Assembly (NCBI GenBank): GCA_020205615.1
Contig: CM035161.1
Span: 2,305,828 to 2,369,827 of the forward strand
DNA length: 64,000 nt
Source of the DNA: Panax quinquefolius
Lineage: Eukaryota; Streptophyta; Magnoliopsida; Apiales; Araliaceae
Direction: 5' to 3'
Position 1 is the stretch's first letter. Each line of letters opens with the position of its first letter. Below are positions 52,941 to 64,000 of this stretch, one piece after another. The position numbers and the translations under genes are program-made. Below the pieces are notes generated by a model that made no database searches, had not been told where the DNA came from, and worked only from the letters and a program-made list of their open reading frames with translations.

Positions 52941-54280
52941 TCAATTACGGTTATGATTATGCTTTTAACAATCCTCGGTCATAATCATACCAAGTCCATC
53001 TATGCACTACTGAGCCACGTAGATGACTTTCAACATAATATAAACATGAGGATAATGATATAAAGAATCAATCAAATGAGATAAAGGATAAATATTAAAC
53101 ATTTATAATATAATTTATCCAGGATTCAAGAATATCCCCATGTTATCAATCACTTAATAATCTCATAATCTAATATCATTAATATTATAACAATATTTTA
53201 ATCACTTCTTAAATTTATAAATAATTTATCTCAATTGTTTACGCTTTACCATATAATGCATTTAATCATTCAAAATGCCATACTCATAAGATATCATCAC
53301 CAATTATCAAATCCCTCAAAAAATATGCATATACTCTATATAGGATTCTCTAGCCATAAAATCCTATTTTCAACTTTGTTACTTCACATAACATATTTAA
53401 CTCATATATTCAGTAATTAAACTATTTTCATGAAAAATACCAAATCAGTCCCAAAAATATTTCTTTTTCTGGGATTTAGCAAAATATAGTCCCATAATGA
53501 AAATATATTTTTTCTCGAATTTTAAAATTCATTTACTATTTTTCAAAATCAATTTCCAATTAATTCCTTAAGAAATTAGCTACCTCAAGGATAACTCCAA
53601 AATTCCCAAATCTTGGCAAAATCTTACACATGTTAACGTGAGCTTCCAGTTTAAATTTCATGGTCATCTGAGTTATAGAACTCCGGTTATAGCATTTTTA
53701 AATCGGAAAAACCTAAATATTGAAATAGTCATAACTTGCTCATTTTAAGTCGAGAATGAGCTCATTTTTGGACAGGAGGTACTTTATACCATATACCTTC
53801 ATGTCCCAAAAGGCCAGAATTTTTTTTCTCATAATTTAAGTGGCCGAAACAGCCCCTCTAAAATCATGGCAAAGAAACTTTTTAGCTTTTTTGCAGCTTT
53901 GCACTCCTTTGCTAAAATTAGTCCACACAAAAATCTACAACACCTTTTCCATTAATTCCACTTGGATTAGTTAGGTAACTCATAGATCTAACTCTAGGAC
54001 TTGACCACACTCAAAAATTCAAAATATAATAAGAGATTTGGTCAATTGAATTTCATGTTACGTTTTCACCAAAATCGATTTTCAACTCTTTGTGATTTCT
54101 AAGAAACTTTCATGTTTTCTCATAATAACCAACATAACTCATTATAACACTTACTAATACCACGTATACCCATGATTTTCATCAGTTCTATACTTTTATT
54201 ATGACTTTCATCATAATCCACGTAAATGATGATCCTTTTAGTTCAAGAAATATTTGAGGGTTTAAGAAATGGGTTTTCAG
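52941..54280. other. B2 AT-rich non-coding interior
   Basis: It is shared with 6690-7980 (B1), 59830-61130 (B3) and, inverted, with about 40450-41500. No reading frame is supported. Confidence 0.6.
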
Positions 54281-55877
54281 ATGGGTCAATATGAAATTCG
54301 ATTTCACGCTCTAAGTAGGCTAAGAAGTCTTCAAAAATACACCAGGAAATTTATTAATAATAGAAATATCATTCAAAACTGTGACTCTCATCCAAGACTT
54401 GGATAATACGTCACATTGATACCAACTGTGACTTCTATCCCTTAACCTAGATAGCACCTCACAATGATAACTATCAACTTGTAATAGTCATTCACGACGT
54501 CGCCTACAGAAAGTCTGGCTTCGGTGCATTCCACACAAGGAAGTCAACAACGAAAGGATCGGGGCTCTTTACTTATGGCTTGATATAATGTTGATTAACT
54601 TTAGGGTTTGGTTACTTTGAATTCAGATAATGGTTGGTTAGAATATGAAAGCTAACAACCTTACAAAAAAGAATAATGAGTAGTTAATCAATCGCTTTCA
54701 AAAAAATTACCTCAAAGGCAAGTATTTTCAAAGAGATAAGATCGTGAAAGTGTTTATTTGAAACAACAAGATTAATAAGCGATTGGAGGTAACAAAGGTT
54801 TCTCCCAACGAAGTTTCAATAGATAAATCAAAGTCTAATTTTTTTTGAGTCAAATTTAAACGTTGAACACAACTAGGTAAAATAAAAGAGTGGGTAGAAC
54901 TTGTATTGAATAAAGTATAGACTTCGTAATAATTTATAATTAATTTACCCGTAATAACTTCGTTCGGGTTTCTTAAATAAACGCCTCGCTTAAATTACCG
55001 AAGTTTGACTTTACTATATAGGTACATTCCACCCTTAAGTGCTTCTTCACATTCCCGATCCATGATTTGAATCATTATTCTCCGATCCATATGAATCGGG
55101 GACCGCTATGCATTGTGGTAATTCAATTCGATGTTGGGTTCTCCCAATCGTTGTCCAAAAGCAAAGTCCATTTCATCTATTTTGGCTTTATTCAGACGGA
55201 CGTCTCTTTTACTACACTATCAACGCGTTGTGCGACTTTTTACCCATGCACGCTTTATTCTCCTTCGTTCGATTGTTTCTTCTTTCTTCGGTGATCTTTG
55301 ATTTTTAAATTCTCGATTCCAACTTTAATATCTTACACCTCGCCAAAGCGTGATTTTGATCGAGCATCACATATCGGGTAACCCAATTTTGAATTGTTGT
55401 ATCCCTTTGTTCCACGATAGTTGCCGTTCTTTAACTCGTTTCTTCTAGCTCACGAACACGATTTTGTAATTCTAAGTTTTGATCATAAACTTCTTCTAAC
55501 CAATTCTCTTTAGGTTCCTCTTCTTCCTCTTCTTCCTCACTCTCACTGCTACCTCCGCAACTAGCTGGGAGCAACAATTAGTTCTTCATTCACTACGTGG
55601 ATATCTCTAATTTGTTCCTCGTCTCGACCTTTGCATTAACACGATTAGTGATTAAAGGTGTCACAACGGTCACATTCACTCCATTGTGAATATTTTCAAA
55701 TGCCATTTCCAAACACTGCCACAACACAAGGGTTAATTAATATATCCAATATTATCCCTATACTCGATGGACCAATTAAATAACAAATAAACTTAGGTAG
55801 GTCATACTAGCGAAGGAATTCTCTCGCTCTCCCTCCTAGTTCTTATCTCAAGATCTTAGCCGAGGATCATATCCCTA
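54281..55877 (-). pseudogene. Decayed gag and protease remnants of B2
   Basis: The minus strand shows a possible gag start at about 55710 (MAFENIHNGVNVTVVTPLI), an acidic Glu-rich stretch (about 55510-55560) and a likely coiled-coil part near 55440-55500. A protease-like region follows (about 54560-54960, similar to 45840-46310 in A2) and a trace of the protease/RT junction (about 54290-54350). Many frameshifts and stops are present. The B3 copy is at about 61130-62590. Confidence 0.55.
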
Positions 55878-55890
55878 AGCTCGATACCAA
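55878..55890 (-). other. B2 primer-binding site
   Basis: The minus-strand TTGGTATCGAGCT beside the LTR is close to the usual tRNA-iMet site TGGTATCAGAGC. The same motif is at about 62755-62767 (B3), and is decayed at about 8838-8850 (B1). Confidence 0.65.
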
Positions 55891-55892
55891 GT

Positions 55893-58242
55893 TGTGAAGC
55901 CCCAAAATTAAGTATACGTCACCCATCTTGGGTCGCCACTTACATGGTACATAAATTCAAATACAAACTTAATTATACATCCGTCGTGTAACATACTGAC
56001 AATACATAAAGCGAGAGTTCTAACAGAATATTGTCATTTAGACAATATCCATACTCAAGAGAGTCCTCATTACATTTATTGTCACTATTTATTTAATGAA
56101 TAGTGAGGACTACTAATGCTATCTTGGGACCATCACTCTTTTCCCCGACTCGTCCAAATTTATATTCTCATTTCCTCAAGAAACGGTGAAAGAAAGGGTG
56201 AGCTCAACTAGCTTTAGTAAGAAATATTATGACTAAGATAATGCGCAGAATAAATTATCAATAGTCTTCAACAATGTTAAACCGATAAAATACAATAGAC
56301 AACCGGTTTAGCTGCGGTGAATATCGCAATCCATTAAAAGAGTCAAGTAGAAAATAAAGTCTATTATCTTTTAAGTTTTAAAAGGTTTTCATCAATTTTA
56401 TCACTAAGACTCGGTTTAATGAATAAACCACAATATCTAATCATCCCTGCACCACGGCCAAGGATTTTCATCAAATTATCAATGGTCATGACTATACCGA
56501 ATCACCCTCGGTCATAATCATACCAAAAACTATCCATCACCGCATTTACATGTGCCACCGAGGACTTTTGTCACATCATTTATATCAAGCCATGATTATA
56601 CCGAATGATCCTCGGTCATAATCATACTAAGTTCATCTACGCACGTAAGCAAAGATAACATAATATAACATGAGGATGATGACAATGACATAATAATTCA
56701 ATAAAACAAGTTCAAGAATTATTTAATCCAAGAATTATTAACGTCCAAATTGTCAACATGATCTTTGTTTTGTAGAGTAAAATTCAAGAATGATCGGAAG
56801 AATATTTCCATGAAAAGATCTTGGATGAAACGCAAATATCAAGAATATTCTACTAATTTCATGGAGTATATAAGTCAAAGTTTTAACCAACCTGGTATAA
56901 TAAAGAATGGAATAACAAAGGAAATCACCGTGCATGCGATTGCTTGATGTATGCAAGTTATTCCAATGTAATAATAATAACGGAACCAGTCGGGTGAAAT
57001 TCACAATCAACAGGATGATCCAATGTAATAATAAATCTTTGAATAATAATAAACAATGGAACTGTGGGTCGGGTGTAAAACACATGATAGGATATTCCAA
57101 TGAGAATAATAAATGCGGAATAATAAACAATGGAACCGGTCGGTGTAAAACACATGCAGGATGATATTTTCAATGTAATAATAAAGAATGGAATAACAGA
57201 AGAAGATCACCATGTATAGGGGATTCAGCGTATCTGAAAGTTATGTATAGGGTATACCACTTTTTACATGTTATTCCAATGTAATAATAATGAATGGAAT
57301 AATGAAGTTCTCTTCATTAATAAGTAAGAATAACACCCCTTTAGGTACAACAAATAATATCCCTACCGTAAAAGACACTAGATATCAAAGTAGTGTAGTA
57401 CTAGAATACTCTTCTTTTCTCTCTATAGCTTCTCTCTATAATTTTCTCTACAGAGTTTCAAAGTGAATTAAGTAAGAAAATAATAAAGGAATGAGCTTCA
57501 TTTATAGGAAAATAGAAACGCATAGTAATTAATCCATGAGCGGTCAGATTGATTTACTTTTTAATCGGCGACGGTTCATATTTAAAACAAAATCTTTTAA
57601 ATAAAATATAATATATTCTATTTATATAAAAATATTTTACTATGCAAACACTACGCAACACTATGCAAAACACTATGCAACACTATGCATAATAAAATAT
57701 AATATATTCTATTTATAGAATAACTTTAATAAAGTATTACATTTTATATAAAAGATATTTCGCATTTTATTACGTTAATAATACGAATAAAATAAAAACG
57801 TCATTATATTTATAATAATTCATATTATTAATCGACAATAATGGAATCAAACTGAGTGACTTCTCACATAAGCATCGATAATCAATACAGGTAATGCTTC
57901 TTATGCAACCACACGACATCGTACTTTTACTACCGAAAGTAGTTCAACAAGATTATCAAAGCAGTAAAACTTCCGCGGTTATTTCAATAAAATATTTTTG
58001 TCGTTTTCTCAATCCAAACAATAATTACATTGTGAGGGTCCATCAATGATTGGTAGTTATATGCGAATATTCCCTCGCTAAACCGAATATTCCCCACCAA
58101 TCGAATATAATATAACCATTGTATACTTTGCAAAATTTATAAATACTACCCACAACTATAATATTATCTCAAATTCACACCATAATATTAAAATTATTTC
58201 GACAAAATTTAAATCTTTATTGATAAAAATCGGGGTCTCACA
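55893..58242 (-). repeat. B2 5' LTR
   Basis: The partner of 49333-51690, ending ggtctcaca. Its first bases read tgtgaagcccc rather than tgtgacgcccc. It contains the 60-bp array (56950-57185) and the ctatgcaacac repeats (about 57638-57690). Confidence 0.85.
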
Positions 58243-58456
58243 TAATTACTTATTCACAAAGGTAATTACTTTATTCACAAAGGTAATTACTATTAACGAA
58301 GGTAAATACTATTGACGAAGGTAATTATTATTCACAAAGGTAATTATTATTCACAAAGGTAATTACTTATTGGACGAAGGTAATTACTATTCACAAAGGT
58401 AATTACTTATTCAAAGGTAATTACTATTAACGAAGGTAAATACTATCGATGAAGGG
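58243..58456. repeat. Continuation of the 19-bp U3 array of the B3 LTR
   Basis: Units of ggtaattactattcacaaa and ggtaattactattaacgaa, about ten here plus about four at 49264-49332 on the other side of B2. Confidence 0.8.
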
Positions 58457-59143
58457 ACTCTTAGATGATGACATATGGGCCCCCCATAAAATAATCAAAC
58501 TTACCACAAACGCCTCATAATGTAGACTCTTTATATACATCAGGATTGAATAAATATTACCACAAATTATTTTATTTTTAATCAACACATATTTAATCTT
58601 TTAACAATTATTAATCATTTATAACTTGTCGTCTCAATTAATAATTTAATACTATAACATATTATACGGATGATAATTGTGACAATAATTGAATCAATAA
58701 TATAAGAGATATGATCAAAGAATTATCTGAAAGCAATAATTGAGCATAGGTGAGTGACTTCTCACGTAAACATCAATAATCAATATCACGCTACTTATAC
58801 AACTACATGGCAGACATCGTACTTTTACTAAAGGGTAGTTCAACAGCTTTTAATGAGAACACCTCTGTGAGTTATTTTTATATAAAAAATAATTTTGTCG
58901 CTTTTTAACTACGACAATACTTAGTTAATGGGGTCCACTAATGATTGAGTAGTCGTATCGAATATTCCCAAACAAAAAGAATATTCCCCAGACCAAACGA
59001 ATATTTTATAACAACTTAACTTACTTTTGCAAAATTTATAAATATTACCCACAACTATAACATTATATCAAATTTATTCCATAATATTCAAAAATAATAT
59101 TTATAAAAAAATTCATCTTTATTTATAAAAGTGAGGTCTTACA

Positions 59144-62100
59144 ACCTCCCTTCTTATGAAATTTCGCCCTCGAAATTAGTGGTACGATACTGATATGATA
59201 AAGAGGTGAGGATACCTTGAATACCTTTATCGTTAAAAATATTAAATTCATCTTCTTGATCTCTACCAAAGATATTCATTAACAATTCATCTTTGCTTTC
59301 TGGTGCCAAAGATATACAATTGTAAAACCAATAATCTTCGAGACGCACTTAATAGTATCACGACCACGAATAATCCATGTACCATCTTGACCAAAGATAT
59401 TCGTGTTTTCAATTCTACGGTCATGATTATACTTAGAATAATCTTGGTCATAATCATACCAAGTCTATCAATGCACTACTACCAAAGATGACTTTTATCA
59501 CATCCATGAATTAATATTTCATTCTTTGAGACTCATTTCAATAATCAATCCATATCATCGAATCATCCCGCACTACTGTGCCAAGGATATTCATTAGTAT
59601 CACGATCACGAATTATCCATGCACTACTACCAAAGATAATCGTGTATTCATTAAGTATTACGACCACAAATTATCCATGCACTACTGACAAAGATAATCG
59701 TGTATTCATTTAGTATCACGACCACAAATTATCCATACACTACTACCAAAGATAATCGTGTATTCATTAGTATCACGACCACAAATTATCCATGCACTAC
59801 TACCAAAGATAATCTTGTATTCATTACGGTTATGATTATCTTAGAACAATCACGGTCATAATCATACCAAGTCCATCTATTCACGTAAAGCCACGGATGA
59901 CTTTCAACACAATATAAGCGTGAGGATAATGATATAAAGAATCAATCAAATGAGATAAAGGATAAATATTAAACATTTATAATATAATTTATCCAGATTC
60001 AAGAATATCCCCATGTTATCAATCACTTAATAATCTCATAATCTAATATCATTAATATTATAACAATATTTTAATCACTTCTTAAATTTATAAACAATTT
60101 ATCTCAATTGGTTACGCTTTACCATATAATGCATTTAATCATTCAAAATTCCATACTCATAAGATATCATCACCAATTATCAAATCCTCATCAAAAAATA
60201 TATGATATACTCTATATAGGATTCTCTAGCCATAAAATCCTATTTTCAACTTTGTTACTTCACATAACATATTTAACTCATATGTTCATAACTAAACTAT
60301 TTTCATGAAAATACCAAATCAGTCCCAAAAATATTTCTTTTCTGAGATTTAGCATAATATAGTCCCATAATAAAATATATTTTTCTAAGAATTTTTAAAA
60401 TTCATTTACTATTTTTCAAAAATTAATTTCTAATTAATTCCTTAAGAAATTAGCTACCTCAAGTTTAACTCCAAAATTCCCAAATCTTGGCAGGACCTTA
60501 CACATGTTAATGTGAGCCTCCGATTTAAATTTCATGGTCAATGAGTTATAGAACTCCGGTTATAGCATTTTTCGTCAAAAAAACCTAAATATTGAAATGG
60601 TCATAACTTGTTCATTTTAAGTCAGAATGAGCTCATTTTTGGACATGAGATACTTTATAACATATATTTTCATGTCTCAAAAGGCCATAATTTTTCACAT
60701 AAATTTAGTGGCCAAAATATCCCTTAAAGTTTCTAGGCGTTAGCGTTTTTGTAATTTGCAGCTTTGGACTCTTTTGCTAAATTAGGTCCACACGAAAATC
60801 TACAAGACCTTTTCCGGTGATTCCACTTGGATAAGCTACAAAACTCATAGATCTAACTCTAGGACTTGACCACACTCAAAAATTCAAAATATAATAGGAG
60901 ATATGGTCAATTGAATTTCATGTTACGTTTTACCAAAATCGATTTTTCAACCCTTTGTGATTTCTAAGAAACTTTCATGTTTTCACATAATAACCACATA
61001 ACTCATCATAACACTTACTAATACTTCATATACCCATGATTTTCATTAGTCCAATGCTTTTATTATGACTTTCATCATAATCCTAAAAATGAGATCCTTT
61101 TAGTTGAAGAAATATTTGAGGGTTTAAGAAATGGGTTTCAGATCTTTGGGGTCAATACAAAATTCGATTTCACGCTCTAGGGTAGGCTAGGAAATCTTCA
61201 AGAATATGTCAAGAAATTTATTAATGATATAAATATCATTCAAAGCTCGCTACTCTTATCCAAGACTTGGATAAGACGTTACATTGATACCAACTGTGAC
61301 TTCTATCCTTTAACCACAGATAAGACCTCACAATGATACCTATCAACTTGTCATCGCCATTCACGACGTCGCCGCCTACGAGAAAGTCCGGCTTCGATTG
61401 CATTCCACACAAGGAAGTCAACAACGAAAGGATCGGGGCTCTTACTTATGGATTGATATAATGTTGATTAACTTTAGGGTTTGGTTACTTTGAATTAGTG
61501 ATAACAGGTTGGTTAGGAATATGAAAGCTAACAACCTTACAAAAAGAATAATAAGTAGTTAATCAATCGCTTTTCAAAATTACCTCAAAGGCAAGTATTT
61601 TCAAAGAGATAAGATCGTAAAAGTGTTTATTTGAAACAACAAGATTAATAAGCGAGTGGAGGTAACAAAGGTTTCTCCCAACGAAGTTTGATAGATAAAT
61701 CAAAGTCTAATTTTTCCTTGAGTCAAATTTAAACATTGAACACAACTAGGTAGAATAAAAGAGTGGATAGAACTTGTATTGAATAAAGTATAGACTTATG
61801 ATAATTTATAATTAATTTACCCGTAATAACTTCGTTCGGGTTTTTCTCTAAATAAACGCCTCGCTTAAATTCCGAAGTTTGACTTTACTATATAGAGGTA
61901 CATTCCACCCTTAAGTGCTTCTTCACATTCCGATCCATGATTTGAATCATTATTCTCCGATCTATATCGAATTCGGGTTGACCGCTATGCATGTGGTAAT
62001 TCTCGAATTCGATGTTGGGTTCTCAATTCTTTGTCCAAAAGCAAAGTCCATTTCATCTATTTTGGCTTTATTGGATCGGACGTCTTTTTCTACACTATCA

Positions 62101-62768
62101 ACACGTTGTGCGCCTTTTACCCATGCATCGCCTATTCTCCTTCGTTCAGCTTGTTTCTTCTTTCACCGATGATCTTTGATTTTTAAATTCTCGATTCCAA
62201 CTTTAATATCTTACACCCCCGCCAAAGCGTGATTTTGTTCGAGCATCACATATCGGGTAACCCAATTTTGAATTGTTGTATCCCTTTGTTCCACGATCAG
62301 ATTCACTGATTCTTCAACTCCGTTCTTCTAGCTCACGAACACGATTTTGTAATTCTAAGTTTTGATCATAAACTTCTTCTAACCAATTCTCTTTAGGTTC
62401 TCTTCTTCCTCACTCTCACCGCTACTGCAAGACTAGCTCGGGTGTAAACAATTAGTTCTTCATTCACTACGTGGATATCTCTAATTTGTTCCTCGTCCCC
62501 GACAATCGCATTAACTTCGATTAGTGATTAAAGGTGTCACAACGGTCACATTCACTCCATTGTGAATATTTTCAAATTGCCATTTCAAACACCGCCACAA
62601 CACAAGGTTAATTAATATATCAAATATTAAATATTATCCCTATACTCGACCGACCAATTAAATAACAAATAAACTTAGGTAGGTCATACTAGCGAAGAAT
62701 TCCCGTCTCTCCCTCCTAGTTCTTATCTCAGATTCTAGCAGGATCATATCCCTAAGCTCGATACCAAT
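59144..62768 (-). pseudogene. B3 interior: polypurine tract, 57-bp repeats, protease and gag remnants
   Basis: Same order as B2: PPT and terminal codons (59144-59180), four 57-bp units (about 59600-59825), AT-rich non-coding sequence, protease/RT-junction trace (about 61130-61210), protease-like region (about 61440-61850), gag-like region (about 61880-62590) and primer-binding site (about 62755-62767). It has no intact frame. Confidence 0.6.
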
Positions 62769-62813
62769 TGTGACGCCCCCAAAATTAGGTATCGTCACTC
62801 ATCTTGGGTGCAT

Positions 62814-64000
62814 TGTGACGCCCCCAAAATTAGGTATACATCACCCATCTTGGGTAGTCGGATACATGGTGCGTAATTTAAATACAACTTACTAATATAA
62901 GCGCATGGTATACAATACTGACATAAATCATGAGTTTGAATACAAATATTGTCTACTAGATATTATACAAACTCAAAAGGAGTCCTTATTACAATTATTA
63001 TCACACTATTTCACGAATAGTGAGGACTACTAATGCTATCCTCGGACCATTATTCCGTTCCCGACTCGTCCCACCTATATTCTCATTTCACGAAGAAACG
63101 GTGAAAGAAAGGGTGAGCTCAACTAGCTCAAGAAGAAATATTATGACTAAGATAATGCAGAATAAATTATCATTAACTCAACAATGATGTGTTAAACCGA
63201 TAAAATATAATGAACATCAAGTTTAACTACGGTGAAGAATGAACCAAAGAATCCATTAAAGCGGTCAAGTAGAAAATAAAATCTACTATCTTTTATGATT
63301 TAAAAGGTTTTCATCATCTTTATTATAAATTTGAGACTCACTTTAATAAATATTCCACATCATCGAATCACCCCGCTTTCTACGAGGAGGATATTCTTTA
63401 GTATCACGACCACAATTATTCATGCACTACGGGCCGAGAATATTTGTGTATTCATTAATAGTCATGATCATGCCAACAACTCTCCATCAATGCACTACGG
63501 CCACCGAGGATTTTACCACATCATTTGTAACATTACGGCCGTGATTACACAGAATAGTCTCTCGGCATAATCATACCAAGTCCATCTACGCACTACTACT
63601 GGGCCACAGATAACTTTCAACATAATATAAACATGAGGATGATGACAATGATATTCAATAAAACAAGTTCAAGAATTAATTTATCTAGAACCAATAAAAT
63701 CCAAATATCAACATGATCATCGCTTTGTAGAGTAAAATTCAAGAATGATCAGAAGAATATTTCCATGAAAAGATATTGGATGAAACGCAAATATCAAGGA
63801 TATTCTACTAATTTTAAGGAATGAGCTTCTATTTATAGGAAAATAGAATGCATAGTAATTAATCCGTAAGCGGTCAGATTGATTTACTTTAATCTGACGG
63901 TCATATTTAAAGCAAAATCTTTTAAATAAAATATCATATATTCTATTTATATAAAAACATTTTACTATGCAAAACACTATGCAACACTACGCAAAACACT
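62814..64000 (-). mobile_element. B4: B-type LTR running off the window
   Basis: A second tgtgacgccccc start occurs 45 bp inside the B3 5' LTR, preceded by tgcat (probable target duplication; the partner is out of the window). It matches B-type LTRs but the 60-bp array is missing: at about 63812 sequence jumps from ttctactaattt to taaggaatgagct. Confidence 0.7.

Larger units (their letters stand above)
49333..58242 (-). mobile_element. B2: complete 8.9-kb non-autonomous LTR retrotransposon
   Basis: Two LTRs of nearly equal length (49333-51690, 2358 bp; 55893-58242, 2350 bp) and a perfect 5-bp target duplication TAATT (49328-49332, 58243-58247) make this structurally complete. The polypurine tract (atctccctcctt on the plus strand) is at 51691, the primer-binding site at about 55878-55890. 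The interior keeps gag and protease remnants but no RT or integrase. It inserted into the 19-bp array of the B3 LTR. Confidence 0.9.
47535..63999 (-). mobile_element. B3: minus-strand B-family element, interrupted by B2 and by B4
   Basis: The 3' LTR is 47535-49332 plus 58248-59143 (about 2.69 kb without B2), ending next to a polypurine tract. The interior is 59144-62768, with a primer-binding site at about 62756-62767. The 5' LTR starts at 62769 but is broken after 45 bp by B4, so the true right end is outside the window. The 3' LTR has the 60-bp array (48590-48850) and the 19-bp array into which B2 inserted. Confidence 0.75.

Overview
This window is nuclear DNA from a flowering plant. The evidence is one intron-rich gene whose protein matches the plant histone-demethylase homologue LDL3, surrounded by nested LTR retrotransposons, CACTA, hAT and Mutator-like DNA elements and many microsatellites. 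It is a eudicot by the look of the protein; I cannot place it more precisely. There are no bacterial genes, rRNA, tRNA or CRISPR arrays that I can support.

Left block (1-11696). The terminal part of a CACTA transposon (right terminus at 11696) is interrupted by a 10.9-kb minus-strand Ty3/Gypsy-type element (called B1, 673-11554). One B1 LTR is in turn interrupted by a solo LTR of a related family (A, 1455-4120) with a perfect 5-bp target duplication. The first 490 bases hold the 3' end of another family-A element.

Gene block (about 11.7-28.7 kb). One plus-strand gene, LDL3, has eight coding exons from 13033 to 28218. Domain order is: disordered N-terminus, SWIRM, FAD-dependent amine oxidase (flavin-binding and catalytic-lysine positions intact), then a C-terminal helical module resembling an SRI (RNA polymerase II CTD-binding) domain. 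Two things are odd. Exon 6 carries an apparent 1-base deletion near 21279 that would end the protein just before the SRI-like module. The last intron is 6.3 kb, filled by a retroelement fragment, an hAT element and a long-TIR Mutator-like element, and it separates the last 21 codons from the rest.

Middle block (28.7-38.8 kb). No gene was found. It holds three diverged copies of a 0.8-1.2 kb segment, several (TA)n/(CA)n microsatellites that abut short TIR elements, a strong G-quadruplex motif, a foldback element, and a 788-bp hAT element with a perfect 8-bp target duplication.

Right block (38.8-64 kb). This is a retrotransposon nest: a plus-oriented LTR element with its own TATA box, then minus-strand elements A2, B3, B2 (complete, 49333-58242, target duplication TAATT, inserted inside a B3 LTR) and B4 (running off the end). 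A2 keeps decayed gag, protease, reverse transcriptase and chromodomain-end sequence. The B elements keep only gag/protease remnants plus a 57-bp tandem array, so they look non-autonomous. Their LTRs carry further tandem arrays, two of them directly upstream of the LTR TATA box.
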